DNA from: Chloroflexota bacterium | GTDB lineage: Bacteria > Chloroflexota > Anaerolineae > Anaerolineales > Anaerolineaceae | DNA length: 64,000 nucleotides | Assembly: GCA_016887485.1 (NCBI GenBank) | Contig: CP069394.1 | Location: 930,001-994,000, forward strand | Direction of reading: 5' to 3' | Shown here: piece by piece, positions 50,838 through 60,343 of the stretch | How positions within the stretch are numbered: the stretch's first letter is position 1 | Layout of the letters: the number at the start of each line of letters is the position of its first letter | The notes under the pieces: model-generated | The model's database searches: none | Seen by the model: only the letters and a program-made list of their open reading frames with translations | Told to the model about the DNA's origin: nothing | Position numbers and translations under genes: made by a program

Positions 50838-51917
50838 ATGTTCAACGAAATCCATTATTACAAACCAAATCTGGAGGAAGTGATCCAACGATATATGGAT
50901 CTTTATGCCGCCACAGGGCCCGGCCATGCAATTATTTACACCATCCCCACAATGCAACAGGGAGAACCGGTTCCCCCGTTAAATACGATTGATTTTGACA
51001 ATGACATGGAAGACTATCTTGATCTTTGTCTGAGAAATTTTCGCAGTTGGCTGGAAGTAACTCGCGAGTTACCTGATGATCTGATCCCATCCTTTGGCCC
51101 AAACTTCGGGATAGGTGATTATAGCGGTTTTATCGCTGGAGATGTGGTTTTTACAAAAGATACTTCATGGGCGGCACCTATACTTGAATCCCTGGATGAT
51201 ATCGACAATCTGCACTTGAGTGAAGACAATTATTGGGTGCAGATGATGGATCGTGCCATGACTCATCTGATGACCAAGACTGCCTCCTCCCCCATTCCCC
51301 TTGTCCGAGGTTACTATTCGCCTTTGGATATGGCTCATGCTCTTCGAGGAGAAAAACTCTTTACGGATTTCATGGACGAACCGGAAAAGGTCCATCGTTT
51401 GATGGCATTCTGCGCGCAAGCAATCATTTGGCAAGCCAGCCGTATCCGTGCGATCCATGGTCTATATTGGGGTGGGAATATTGCAGGAGCCTGGCTCAAC
51501 CCGGGAACCATCTGCATGTCAGAAGATATCGCCTGCATGATCTCACCGCGGTTATATGCTCAATTTGCCCGTCCGTATACCCAGCAGGTGATCGACGCTT
51601 TCGGTTATGGCCAAATTCACACGCATTCACTGGGAGTCCAGGTGATCCCGGAAATAAGCCAACTACGAAATCTGCTTGGCATCCAGATTGCCGAAGATCC
51701 AAACACCCCTCGCACCGTTACACGACTTGACTGGTTGCTTCCCCGTTCTCACAACATTCCCTTAAATGTTCACTTCACGCATGAAGAAGTAAGAGAGTTG
51801 TACGATGAGATCACCAGTGAGTACAACATCATCTTTGCAGTGATGGATGTAGAAATTGCTGAAGGTCAGGATCTGATTAAATGGGTTCGTTCCCATAATA
51901 AACCACAGCGTGGATAA
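50838..51917 (+). CDS. URO-D-superfamily protein, putative substrate-specific methyltransferase (copy A)
   Basis: 359 aa. It has the (beta/alpha)8 URO-D-fold pattern also used by MtaA, CmuA and O-demethylase methyltransferases: YYSPLDMAHALRGEKLFTDF, EPEKVHRLMAFCAQAI, CMSEDIACMISPRLYAQFARPYTQQVIDAFG and IHTHSLGVQ. The catalytic zinc HxC...C of MtaA is absent here (IHTHS instead), and heme-synthesis HemE residues are not obvious, so it is not a uroporphyrinogen decarboxylase. Similar to the next gene across its length (about 30% by eye). It starts 58 bp after the MalG-like gene. I infer a methyl-donor-specific methyltransferase or a sugar-related enzyme; this is not proven. Confidence 0.75.
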   Translation: MFNEIHYYKPNLEEVIQRYMDLYAATGPGHAIIYTIPTMQQGEPVPPLNTIDFDNDMEDYLDLCLRNFRSWLEVTRELPDDLIPSFGPNFGIGDYSGFIAGDVVFTKDTSWAAPILESLDDIDNLHLSEDNYWVQMMDRAMTHLMTKTASSPIPLVRGYYSPLDMAHALRGEKLFTDFMDEPEKVHRLMAFCAQAIIWQASRIRAIHGLYWGGNIAGAWLNPGTICMSEDIACMISPRLYAQFARPYTQQVIDAFGYGQIHTHSLGVQVIPEISQLRNLLGIQIAEDPNTPRTVTRLDWLLPRSHNIPLNVHFTHEEVRELYDEITSEYNIIFAVMDVEIAEGQDLIKWVRSHNKPQRG

Positions 51918-51920
51918 GAA

Positions 51921-52994
51921 ATGAAATACCGTCCCGATCTGGATGTAGTTGTAGATCGCTACCAACAACTTTATCAAGCCAAGGAGCCCGGTTCTATCCT
52001 TGTGCATGTTTTTGTTCCTCCCGCGGGGAGCGTTCCATATGACTTGCGTGATTATCAATTCCCTGATCTCGCTGAGAACGCCCGTTATCTGCAAGCCTAT
52101 ATCAATAATCGCATCTGCTTTCTAAAAGGTAGGCTTGGCGTGTTGGATGATTATGTGCCGGATATTTATATCCATCACGGTATCGCTGCACAGAGTGCAT
52201 ATATCGCCGGCAGGCCAATAATGGGAGAAGATACGAGTTGGTCCGAACCGGTCATCCGTGATTGGAAAGACATCGAATCGTTGTCAGTGTCCTCAGAGAA
52301 CCCCTGGTTCCGCCTCCTTCGCCATACAGCGGAGGTCTTCGCCGAGGACCTGGGTGGGCAGGTCGGCTTACCCACTTTCTATCATTATTCTCCGTTGGAC
52401 ATGGCGAATGCCTTACGCGGCAATCAACTATTCTTTGATTTTTCCGACGCTCCGGAACAGGTTGAACGTTTATTGGATTTCTGTACACACGCGGTCATCT
52501 GGCTTGAAGATCAACTCTGGCCAATTTGTGGAGACCTCCTGGGAGGCGCTCCCCTATGGGGTAGCTGGGTTCCGGGCCATGCCCTGATGATGTCAGAAGA
52601 TATCGCAGATCTGTGCAGGGCAGAGTATTACCCAAATTGGGCTGCCCCCTGGACCCAGCAAGTGATTGATCACTTTGACGGTGCTCTGATCCACAACCAT
52701 TCAAAAGGGCTACACCTCCAAAAGCAGATTGGAAGCCTGCAAAATCTTCGAATTTTACAAGTTTCTGAAGACCCGAATCAGCCCCGTCCTTTCGATCATC
52801 TTGAAGGACTGCTAAGGGAAGCTGGCGATGCCGCCCTGCAAATATATTGCCGTCCCGAAGAAGTTGGAAGAGCTGTCGCAATTTCCCAATCCGTGCCGGG
52901 AAAGTTGATTTTACAGACGAGCGCTCCTGATGTTACAACAGCGAATGACATCGTACATTATGTACGTGAACACTCAAGGATTAAGGCAGATTAA
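51921..52994 (+). CDS. URO-D-superfamily protein, putative substrate-specific methyltransferase (copy B)
   Basis: 357 aa, paralog of the preceding gene: shared DTSW(S/A)EP, YSPLDMA(N/H)ALRG, SEDIADLCRAEYYPNWAAPWTQQVIDHF, and ALIHNHSKGLHL. Again the MtaA-type HxC zinc site is missing. It starts 3 bp after copy A, so the two could form a heteromer or handle different substrates. Two such genes directly downstream of a sugar importer and beside glycosidases suggest that the substrate is sugar-derived. Function remains inferred. Confidence 0.73.
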   Translation: MKYRPDLDVVVDRYQQLYQAKEPGSILVHVFVPPAGSVPYDLRDYQFPDLAENARYLQAYINNRICFLKGRLGVLDDYVPDIYIHHGIAAQSAYIAGRPIMGEDTSWSEPVIRDWKDIESLSVSSENPWFRLLRHTAEVFAEDLGGQVGLPTFYHYSPLDMANALRGNQLFFDFSDAPEQVERLLDFCTHAVIWLEDQLWPICGDLLGGAPLWGSWVPGHALMMSEDIADLCRAEYYPNWAAPWTQQVIDHFDGALIHNHSKGLHLQKQIGSLQNLRILQVSEDPNQPRPFDHLEGLLREAGDAALQIYCRPEEVGRAVAISQSVPGKLILQTSAPDVTTANDIVHYVREHSRIKAD

Positions 52995-52997
52995 GTT

Positions 52998-54770
52998 ATG
53001 AACGATGATTTTGTTTTCGGGAATACAGCCACGCAAAACGCCACGCCAGGGGCACAAGTAACTAGTAACGGCATCATCCACCGCTCTGCGCGAATGCCGC
53101 TTGCCCCAAAACCTGGCGAACCGGTTCAGTTAACCTTGAAAGTAAATGCGGATCAACATTACGATGCGGCCTGGGTCTATTACACCACAGATGGTAGTGA
53201 TCCTTCGGGACAAACCGGAAAGCCGGCACAGGGAACAGCTCTCACAATGCTTTCTGAAAACACAGCCTGGAATCCTGAGACAAAACACCAAGAGCGATTA
53301 TTTCAGGTTGTCATACCCGGCCAAGAAGCCGGCACGGTTGTTCGATATCGGATTAGCACATACTCCGAGAAACATGGAGAAGTCTTTGCGGATAATGGTT
53401 TGATGTATGGCTACCTTACATCAGATCACACTCCCCCATCCTGGACCCAGGAAGCCATCATTTACCACATTTTTATTGATCGATTTGCCTCAGTGGATGG
53501 TTTCGCAATCGATCCGGATGGCCCACTGGATGGATTTATGGGCGGCTCGTTAAAAGGGATTACAAACCAGTTGGATTACCTTGTGGCCCTTGGCGTCAAT
53601 GTTCTTTACCTCAGCCCCATCTTCACCAGTCCATCCTATCATGGCTATGATGCTGTAAACTATTACGAAATTGAAAACAGGTTGGGAAGCCTTAAAGAGT
53701 TTAAAGAGCTTTTGGACCAGGCACATGCCCGCAACCTGCGAGTGATTTTGGATTTTGTCCCAAACCATTGTTCTGACCACCACCCAAGTTTCCAATCAGC
53801 GATTAGTGACTCATATAGTCCCTACAGAGACTGGTTCACTTTCAACACATATCCTAATGACTTTAAAACCTTTTTTGGTGTACGGTCAATGCCCTGTTTC
53901 AACCTCAGGAATAAGGATACTCGAGATTATATTCTGAACGCTATTCTTTACTGGCTGGATTTTGGTGTGGATGGCTATCGCCTTGACTACGCCATTGGTC
54001 CGTCACCGGACTTTTGGGCTGAACTGAGTCAAGTAGTTCAGAATCGCCATCCGGATGCCTGGGTGTTTGGAGAAGTGGTCGACTCTTTGGATGTGCAGTT
54101 ATCTTTTAATGGGTTGTTGGATGGTGTCCTGGATTTTAAATTGATGGAGGCGCTGAGACAGACATTCGCTTATTGCAATTGGAAGGCCAACGATTTCACA
54201 ACATTCCTGACTCATCATCAAGCCTTTTTCCCTGACCCTTTTAGCCGGCCTTCATTCCTTGATAACCACGATATGGATCGATTTCTGTGGGCTGCTGGCG
54301 GAGAGAAACGGAAGTTAAAACTGGCTGCTCTCTGTCAATTTACATTGAGCGGTGCCCCAATCATATATTACGGAACAGAAATCGGATTATCACAGCGAAA
54401 AAGTGTTACCCAGGAAGACACACGCTTTGGTGTCCTTGAAGAAGCCCGTTTACCCATGCCGGACGCAAAGGATATTGACCTATTAGAATTTTATACGGGG
54501 TTAATTCAATTCCGAAAAGCCAATTTGGCGTGCATTTCCGGAACCTGGACTCTACTGGAGAACAATCCCGAGATCATAGCTTACCGTTGCATCAATGAAA
54601 ACCAGAAAATTGTTGTAGCTTTGAACATAACTCCGCGCGAGCAGACTCTGGTATTAGCAAACAATTGGAATAAACAAGTATTCACTACCAGCCCTGGGAC
54701 AGCATTAATCCAACATGCTGAAACCACGGAAATCCATCTTCCCCCTTTGACAGGGGCAGTACTAAGTTAA
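52998..54770 (+). CDS. GH13 alpha-glucan-acting enzyme (neopullulanase/maltogenic-type)
   Basis: 590 aa, no signal peptide, so cytoplasmic. An N-terminal beta domain (about 20-130) precedes the alpha-amylase barrel. Conserved regions: VILDFVPNH (region I), GYRLDYAI with nucleophile D330 (region II), FGEVVDS with acid/base E359 (III) and LDNHDM with D425 (IV). Domain order and length match cytoplasmic GH13 enzymes such as neopullulanase and alpha-glucosidase. It would split imported malto-oligosaccharide-like glycans. It is preceded directly (3 bp) by the URO-D-type genes. Confidence 0.88.
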   Translation: MNDDFVFGNTATQNATPGAQVTSNGIIHRSARMPLAPKPGEPVQLTLKVNADQHYDAAWVYYTTDGSDPSGQTGKPAQGTALTMLSENTAWNPETKHQERLFQVVIPGQEAGTVVRYRISTYSEKHGEVFADNGLMYGYLTSDHTPPSWTQEAIIYHIFIDRFASVDGFAIDPDGPLDGFMGGSLKGITNQLDYLVALGVNVLYLSPIFTSPSYHGYDAVNYYEIENRLGSLKEFKELLDQAHARNLRVILDFVPNHCSDHHPSFQSAISDSYSPYRDWFTFNTYPNDFKTFFGVRSMPCFNLRNKDTRDYILNAILYWLDFGVDGYRLDYAIGPSPDFWAELSQVVQNRHPDAWVFGEVVDSLDVQLSFNGLLDGVLDFKLMEALRQTFAYCNWKANDFTTFLTHHQAFFPDPFSRPSFLDNHDMDRFLWAAGGEKRKLKLAALCQFTLSGAPIIYYGTEIGLSQRKSVTQEDTRFGVLEEARLPMPDAKDIDLLEFYTGLIQFRKANLACISGTWTLLENNPEIIAYRCINENQKIVVALNITPREQTLVLANNWNKQVFTTSPGTALIQHAETTEIHLPPLTGAVLS

Positions 54771-54822
54771 CAGACATAGGTACAACAAAATAAACTTCTA
54801 TACTTTACGATACAGGAGAACC

Positions 54823-55458
54823 ATGGCACACACACTTGAAATTATTTTTAACGCCATATTAGAAGGAGATCGGGGTGGTGTCACCTCAGGCATCGAAGCT
54901 GCTTTTAAAGATGGCATTGACCCAGCCGTAATATTAAATGAAGGTATGGTTAAAGCCATGTCTGAAGTGGGGCATCGTTTTGAAATTGGTGACTATTTCG
55001 TTCCGGAAATGCTAATCTCAGCCAGGGCCATGCAGGCTGGCTTGAGCCTGTTGCGGCCGAAGTTAAAACAAAACGGGGTTAAATCCCGGGGGAAAGTTGT
55101 GATTGGCACAGTCAAAGGCGACTTGCACGATATCGGTAAAAATCTGGTTTCTATGATGCTTGAAGGAGCCGGTTATGAAATAACAGACCTGGGCGCAGAC
55201 GTTGCGCCTGAGGTTTTTGTTAATGCAGTTCGTTCTGAAGGCCCAGAAATCCTCGCCCTTTCAGCCTTACTCACCACAACCATGCCTTCAATGGAGTCAA
55301 CGATCAAGGCAATCCAGGATGCCGGGCTGCGAGACCATGTAAAGATTATTGTGGGAGGAGCCCCTCTGACCGAGGCTTATGCTCGTGAAATCGGGGCTGA
55401 TGGTTATTCTCCCGACGCCAGCCGAGCAGTGGCCCTTGCGAACTCGCTTTTAGCCTAA
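54823..55458 (+). CDS. Corrinoid (B12-binding) methyl-transfer protein, MtaC/MtbC-like
   Basis: 211 aa: N-terminal helical cap (B12-binding 2 type, about 1-85) followed by the Rossmann-like cobalamin domain with DLHDIG (D100-x-H102-x2-G105; His102 is the lower axial cobalt ligand), then SALLTTTM and GGAPLTEAYA, the other conserved blocks. This is the size and layout of the corrinoid proteins of methanol, methylamine and aryl-ether methyltransferase systems. It accepts a methyl group from a substrate methyltransferase and passes it on. It starts 52 bp after the GH13 gene and is followed by a MtaA-type gene. Confidence 0.93.
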   Translation: MAHTLEIIFNAILEGDRGGVTSGIEAAFKDGIDPAVILNEGMVKAMSEVGHRFEIGDYFVPEMLISARAMQAGLSLLRPKLKQNGVKSRGKVVIGTVKGDLHDIGKNLVSMMLEGAGYEITDLGADVAPEVFVNAVRSEGPEILALSALLTTTMPSMESTIKAIQDAGLRDHVKIIVGGAPLTEAYAREIGADGYSPDASRAVALANSLLA

Positions 55459-55477
55459 TTAATCGAAGGAATTGATA

Positions 55478-56455
55478 ATGAAAATATCCGAAATGTTCCG
55501 TGGCTCATCCAGACGCCTCGTCGCTCCGTTAATGGGATATCCCGGCGCGATTCTGACCAATTCATCGCTTCGACAAAATGGCTTTAATGCAGAGTTGCAC
55601 TATCGATCCATCAGTGCCTTGGTCAACAAATTCCATCCGGATATCATTTTTTCAATGATGGATCTGTCCGTCGAAGCTGGAGCGTTGGGGCTTCAGATTC
55701 GTTACCCACATAACGAATCTCCCTCGATCGAATTTCATCCGGTGCGACAAATAAGTGATTTGGAACATTATCGCGTTCTCGACCCTCTTTGGGACGCCAG
55801 ACTACGATCGTATATTAAGACGATGAGTATGATGTCCCAAAATATTACCTCCTGTGTAAGGGGCGGTTATGTAACGGGACCTTTCACCTTGGCTGGTTTA
55901 TTAATTGGGGCATCCGAAATTGCCATTGCCACCATTGAAAATCCTGAATTGGTTTACGCTACGCTGGAACTAGCCGAAGAAGTTATTACACGCTACGCGC
56001 TTGAACTCGTCCAGGCTGGTGCAGAAGTGATTGCCATATTGGAACCGACCGCCACTTTCCTTTCTCCGTCAAGCTTCAAAGACTTCTCCGGAGTCTTTAT
56101 CGACCGGATAGCTAAGCAGCTTGATAGGGACACTATCCTCCATATATGTGGGAATACAACCCGCCTGATCCCAGCTATGTGTGAAACCGAAGTCCAGGGC
56201 CTTAGTTTGGACACACCGGTCAATATGCTACAGGCAATTAAGCAAATGCCAACTGACATGGCTCTTATTGGTAATATCGACCCGGTCAGGGTTATGGTAA
56301 ACGGTAATCCTGAAGATGTTAAGAAGGCAGTCTGTGATTTGTGCACAGAGTTGGCAGATTATCCCAATTTCATTCTTAGCACAGGCTGTGACATACCCTT
56401 GGAGACCCCTTTAGAAAATATTGCTGCCTTCATGGAGGCAGGACGGGCAAGTTGA
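55478..56455 (+). CDS. MtaA/CmuA-type corrinoid-linked methyltransferase (Zn-binding URO-D fold), copy C
   Basis: 325 aa. Start at ATG 55478, 7 nt after GAAGGA; an upstream in-frame TTG is less likely. The zinc/thiol site HxC (H222, C224 in LHICGNT) and C304 (STGCDIPLET) are those of MtaA/MtbA and CmuA, supporting methyl transfer to or from the corrinoid protein encoded 20 bp upstream. In methanogens this group transfers methyl to coenzyme M; in bacteria to tetrahydrofolate or from a substrate. It overlaps the next gene by 4 bp. Confidence 0.85.
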   Translation: MKISEMFRGSSRRLVAPLMGYPGAILTNSSLRQNGFNAELHYRSISALVNKFHPDIIFSMMDLSVEAGALGLQIRYPHNESPSIEFHPVRQISDLEHYRVLDPLWDARLRSYIKTMSMMSQNITSCVRGGYVTGPFTLAGLLIGASEIAIATIENPELVYATLELAEEVITRYALELVQAGAEVIAILEPTATFLSPSSFKDFSGVFIDRIAKQLDRDTILHICGNTTRLIPAMCETEVQGLSLDTPVNMLQAIKQMPTDMALIGNIDPVRVMVNGNPEDVKKAVCDLCTELADYPNFILSTGCDIPLETPLENIAAFMEAGRAS

Positions 56456-58455
56456 AAAAATTGCAGGTAAAAGAGATGACTCATAAACGGCAACACTACC
56501 ACTCATTATCACCCAATTGTTTCCAGCCAAAAGGCTGGATAGAAGAATTCTGTCGCCGAGACGCAGATGGGATTACAGGAAACCTCAACCTATTATGCGA
56601 GGAATGCTCGAGCGAGATCTTTTTTACGAAAAAGGTTCCAAACGAACATGATGGCTCTTGGGCTTCATGGTGGAATGGTGAATCCGAAGGAAACTGGGCT
56701 GAGGCTTTTATCCGCTTAAGTTACCTTCTTACTGATAAAAAGTTAATGGCTAAAGCGAAAGCTTACCTTGACCATATGGCCGCCTCCCAAGAAGCGGATG
56801 GATACCTTGGCATTTACCAACCTGAGCATCGTTTCAGTTTTGCATGCTCGCGAACTGGAGAATTTTGGACTCAGTCAAGAGTATTGCTGATTCTTCTAGC
56901 CGGATACAAAGCGACAGGGGAAAATAGATACCTCGAAGTTGCCGATTCCCTGGCAAACCGAATTTTATCTGCCTCAAAATTGAGTGGTTCACCCATTTCA
57001 TTCTATGATGTGCCCGAAAAAGACGGCAGCAAATCTCACGGGTTAATGATCATCGAACCTCTCTTGATGCTACATGATCTCACTGGTCGACAGGATGTGA
57101 TCGAGTTCTGTGAAGATCTTTACATAGCTTATTCAACACATGAATCAGACTTCCCAGGAGAAGATTGTCGCTTACCTAATTTACTGGACCCCGCGGTACC
57201 CTTCGTTGGACACGGTCCCCATACATGCGAGCAGTTGCGGATTCCACTCCTGTTGTATAATGCCACCGGGAAAGAGATCTATTCCCAAGCATTTCAAAAC
57301 GGAATCCGAAAACTTCGGGATAATCTAACTTTGTCCGGTTCTTGCAAGTCGGACGAATTTATTGGAGTCCATCCTCTTGATATTTCAATGGATGAGGTTT
57401 CTTTTGAAAATCTCTCCGCTTCTTTGCCACTGCCAACCGCAGGTTATGAATACTGCGCCACTACTGAGTTAGCGAATACATTTTTAGCTGCTCTTGCCAT
57501 AACAGGTGATCCTCAATATGCCGATATGCAGGAATGGTTAGTCTTCAATGCGGCTATGGCTGCAAGGAATCCCGATGGAAAATCCATTCAATACTTAACC
57601 GCAGACAATCTTTTTGCAGCGACCCTAAAAGTGGGCGAAAGATGGGATTATTCTCCAACTCACACTGATGCCGCTGTTTGTTGTGCGCCAAATTCCGGCA
57701 AAGTGATACCAACCCACCTTCTCCATTCTTGGATGCGGGACACAGAAGACAATGCCCTGGTGGCAATGCTTTATGGCCCCTGTGAGTTACGAATCGTAGA
57801 GGGTAATCAGCCAATTACGATCACTGAGTCCACAAATTATCCTTTTGAGAATATCGTTCGCTTTAAGATCAGTGTAATTGACTCGATTCGACTAACAATA
57901 AAATTCAGGGTGCCGCGTTGGGCATCACAAAGTAAATTGATCATAAACAACGAAGAATATCAGACTGAGATTGAGACGGTAAACGAGAGTGGATTTTTGG
58001 TGGTGGATCGACAATGGCAAAATGGCGATGAAATCACCCTTTATATGGAATGGCAGCCTGAAATCCAATTCGCTGTGGACCATTCCGCAGCCATAAGCTA
58101 TGGTCCACTACTATATTGCTTACGCATTCCAGAACAATCCAGCCACACGTTCACCTATCCCCTCAACGGTTTTTACGACACCGATTATACGCCTGCTATG
58201 AATTTTAATTGGGACTATACCTTGCAGCTTGAGAAGGATGGATCGCCCGGGAAAAACATTTCTCTTTTCAAACGACCAATTCATGAAGGAGAATATGTGT
58301 GGGAATATCCACCTGTATGCCTTAGAGCCACGATGTTAACTCAGGCGGCCCAACCCGAAATTGTGTCTCTTGTGCCTATTGGCAGCACAATCCTTCGACG
58401 GACTACTTTCCCCTGGGTTTATCTCCCAGGTAGAGAAAGGGAGAAAACTCAGTGA
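56452..58455 (+). CDS. GH127-type glycosidase (beta-L-arabinofuranosidase-like, DUF1680)
   Basis: 667 aa, no signal peptide; start TTG 56452 overlapping the upstream stop (GGACGG nearby), with ATG 56476 as alternative. It has the GH127 zinc-thiolate site: E333 and C335 (GYEYCATTE) and the pair C410-C411 (AVCCAPNSG), spaced as in the reference enzyme HypBA1 (Glu338, Cys340, Cys417, Cys418). Alpha/alpha barrel repeats (GYLGIYQPEHRFSF, DRQDVIEF) precede, and beta domains follow. GH127/GH146 enzymes release L-arabinofuranose. It sits between two MtaA-like genes in the operon, tying methyl transfer to sugar release. Confidence 0.83.
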   Translation: MKKLQVKEMTHKRQHYHSLSPNCFQPKGWIEEFCRRDADGITGNLNLLCEECSSEIFFTKKVPNEHDGSWASWWNGESEGNWAEAFIRLSYLLTDKKLMAKAKAYLDHMAASQEADGYLGIYQPEHRFSFACSRTGEFWTQSRVLLILLAGYKATGENRYLEVADSLANRILSASKLSGSPISFYDVPEKDGSKSHGLMIIEPLLMLHDLTGRQDVIEFCEDLYIAYSTHESDFPGEDCRLPNLLDPAVPFVGHGPHTCEQLRIPLLLYNATGKEIYSQAFQNGIRKLRDNLTLSGSCKSDEFIGVHPLDISMDEVSFENLSASLPLPTAGYEYCATTELANTFLAALAITGDPQYADMQEWLVFNAAMAARNPDGKSIQYLTADNLFAATLKVGERWDYSPTHTDAAVCCAPNSGKVIPTHLLHSWMRDTEDNALVAMLYGPCELRIVEGNQPITITESTNYPFENIVRFKISVIDSIRLTIKFRVPRWASQSKLIINNEEYQTEIETVNESGFLVVDRQWQNGDEITLYMEWQPEIQFAVDHSAAISYGPLLYCLRIPEQSSHTFTYPLNGFYDTDYTPAMNFNWDYTLQLEKDGSPGKNISLFKRPIHEGEYVWEYPPVCLRATMLTQAAQPEIVSLVPIGSTILRRTTFPWVYLPGREREKTQ

Positions 58456-59447
58456 ATTCCTATGAACGTGTATTTGCCCGTCTTGCTGGGCGTCCAGTGG
58501 ATCGGGTTCCCAACCTGTGTATCTTGATGACCTTTGCGGCTAAATACATCGGCGTCACCTATGACCGATATGTCAGTGATTACCGTTTATTAGTAGATGG
58601 AAACCTGCGCTGTTGTGAAGATTTCAAAATCGACATGTTGAGTGCAATCTCAGATCCTATGCGTGAAGCTCATGGATTTGGCGCGAATGTAATCTTCCCC
58701 TATGATGGTGTTCCTTACGCAAGCGAAGCTTTTATTCAATCAAGGAGCGATCTGAAAAAACTCAAGGTCAAATCACCCGAATCGAGCAAACGGATGGCCG
58801 ACCGTCTTGAAGCAATCCGACTTTTCCATAAAAAAGCCGATGGGCAAATCCCAATCTTGGGTTGGGTTGAAGGTGGATTCGCGGAAGTTTGCGATTTACA
58901 TGACATGTCAGCGGTTATGACCGACCTGATCCAGGAACCTGAGTTAATCAATGACATGCTGGAAATATGTACGGAGCAGGCTATCTTATTTGCTCAGGCA
59001 CAGGTGGCAGCAGGAGCGGATTTCATTGGTATCGGCGACGCAGCTGCCTCTTTGATCGGCCCACGTTTATACAAACAATTCGCATTGCCTTACGAGCAAA
59101 GGATCATTTCAGCGATTCACGAGGCTGGTGCGAAAGCTAAATTGCATATATGCGGTAACATCACATCCATTCTTGATCTCACTATCCAAACAGGAACGGA
59201 TATTCTGGATGTGGATTGGATGGTCGACTTCTCAAAAGCTGTAGCAACCTGCGGAGCCAAGTGTGCTGTTTGTGGAAATTTCGATCCAGTTGCGGTTTTA
59301 TTACAGAGTACTCCTGAAAAAATTAACTCAGCCGTTCAGGATTGCCTGGCCGTGTCCAATCCAAATACAATGATCGCCGCAGGTTGTGAAGTGCCACGCG
59401 ACACTCCAATGGAAAACCTTCAGGCTGTTGCTCTGGCGTTAAAATGA
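58452..59447 (+). CDS. MtaA-type corrinoid-linked methyltransferase (Zn-binding URO-D fold), copy D
   Basis: 331 aa, GTG start at 58452 sharing bases with the previous stop; GGGAGA lies 9 nt upstream. Zinc ligands H232, C234 (LHICGNI) and C312 (AAGCEVPRDTP) are kept. The N-terminus (MNSYERVFARLAGRPVDRVP) is the standard MtaA/HemE-like opening, but the substrate-side residues are those of methyltransferases. A second copy besides 55478 suggests separate jobs: one loading, one unloading methyl groups. Overlaps the next gene (ATGA). Confidence 0.85.
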   Translation: MNSYERVFARLAGRPVDRVPNLCILMTFAAKYIGVTYDRYVSDYRLLVDGNLRCCEDFKIDMLSAISDPMREAHGFGANVIFPYDGVPYASEAFIQSRSDLKKLKVKSPESSKRMADRLEAIRLFHKKADGQIPILGWVEGGFAEVCDLHDMSAVMTDLIQEPELINDMLEICTEQAILFAQAQVAAGADFIGIGDAAASLIGPRLYKQFALPYEQRIISAIHEAGAKAKLHICGNITSILDLTIQTGTDILDVDWMVDFSKAVATCGAKCAVCGNFDPVAVLLQSTPEKINSAVQDCLAVSNPNTMIAAGCEVPRDTPMENLQAVALALK

Positions 59448-60280
59448 AACTCACGCGAACCCTACCTTATTCCACTCAGGGTGATATTCTCGGAACACTT
59501 TATAGATATGAGAATTTCCCTTCCCAACACATTTCTCCACGAAATGTAGATGTTTGGTTTCCAAACGGCTATGCAAATTCCAAGGACGGTTTGCCCGTAA
59601 TTTATATGCATGATGGTCAAAACCTCTTTGATCCATCACTTGCTTTTGGTGGGGTTGATTGGAGCGTAGACGAAGTCATCTCCTCCTTGATCGATGCCAA
59701 TCGCATTCCCCCTGTAATTGTGGTTGGGATATGGAACACTGCGGATCGCTGGGAAGAATATATGCCCCAGAAACCAATGGAACAATCATCAATCATTCGC
59801 ACTCACTTTCGAGAATATTCGAGTGGAGATCCCATTTCTGATCATTACTTAAATTTCCTGGTTGATGAACTTAAACCATTCATTGATAGTACCTATCCCT
59901 CACTGAATGATCGACAGCATACATTTATTATGGGATCGAGCATGGGTGCGCTGGTTTCTCTTTACGCTTTAGAAACCTACCCACTCGTTTTTGGCGGCGC
60001 TGCGTGCATCTCCACCCACTGGTTGGCTGGAATGAGCCCTCTGGTTGATTCTCTTGGGGAAAACTTACCTACACCAGGCAAGCACAGATTCTATTTTGAT
60101 TACGGTACGCTCACACTCGATGAGGGTTACGAACCCTATCAACAGCGGATGGATGAACACCTTGAAAATGCAGGTTATTCAAGAGGAAAAGATTGGTTGA
60201 CTTACAAATTTGAAGGTGCAGCGCATGATGAATATTCTTGGAAGAAGCGTTTATACATTCCACTGGAATTTTTATTATAA
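59444..60280 (+). CDS. Putative carbohydrate esterase (esterase D / Fes family, alpha/beta hydrolase)
   Basis: 278 aa. Alpha/beta hydrolase: nucleophile elbow GSSMGA (IMGSSMGAL; GxSxG), PVIYMHDGQNLFD, VVGIWNT and a late His in EGAAHDEYSW. No signal peptide, so cytoplasmic. The family includes acetylxylan/feruloyl-type and glucuronoyl-like esterases; de-acylation of imported glycans fits the operon. Catalytic Asp cannot be placed with certainty. Last plus-strand gene of the operon; no terminator seen before the convergent cupin gene. Confidence 0.8.
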   Translation: MKLTRTLPYSTQGDILGTLYRYENFPSQHISPRNVDVWFPNGYANSKDGLPVIYMHDGQNLFDPSLAFGGVDWSVDEVISSLIDANRIPPVIVVGIWNTADRWEEYMPQKPMEQSSIIRTHFREYSSGDPISDHYLNFLVDELKPFIDSTYPSLNDRQHTFIMGSSMGALVSLYALETYPLVFGGAACISTHWLAGMSPLVDSLGENLPTPGKHRFYFDYGTLTLDEGYEPYQQRMDEHLENAGYSRGKDWLTYKFEGAAHDEYSWKKRLYIPLEFLL

Positions 60281-60343
60281 AAATTGATGTGTCAAACCCG
60301 TGTCTATCTTATTCCGATCAATAGTTTTGAGCTTTTGTTTCCG

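Noticed and set aside
50838-59447. URO-D-like genes as heme biosynthesis (hemE)
   Set aside because: Four copies next to a corrinoid protein and glycosidases, and zinc-type HxC/C residues in two, fit methyltransferases; no other heme genes are nearby.
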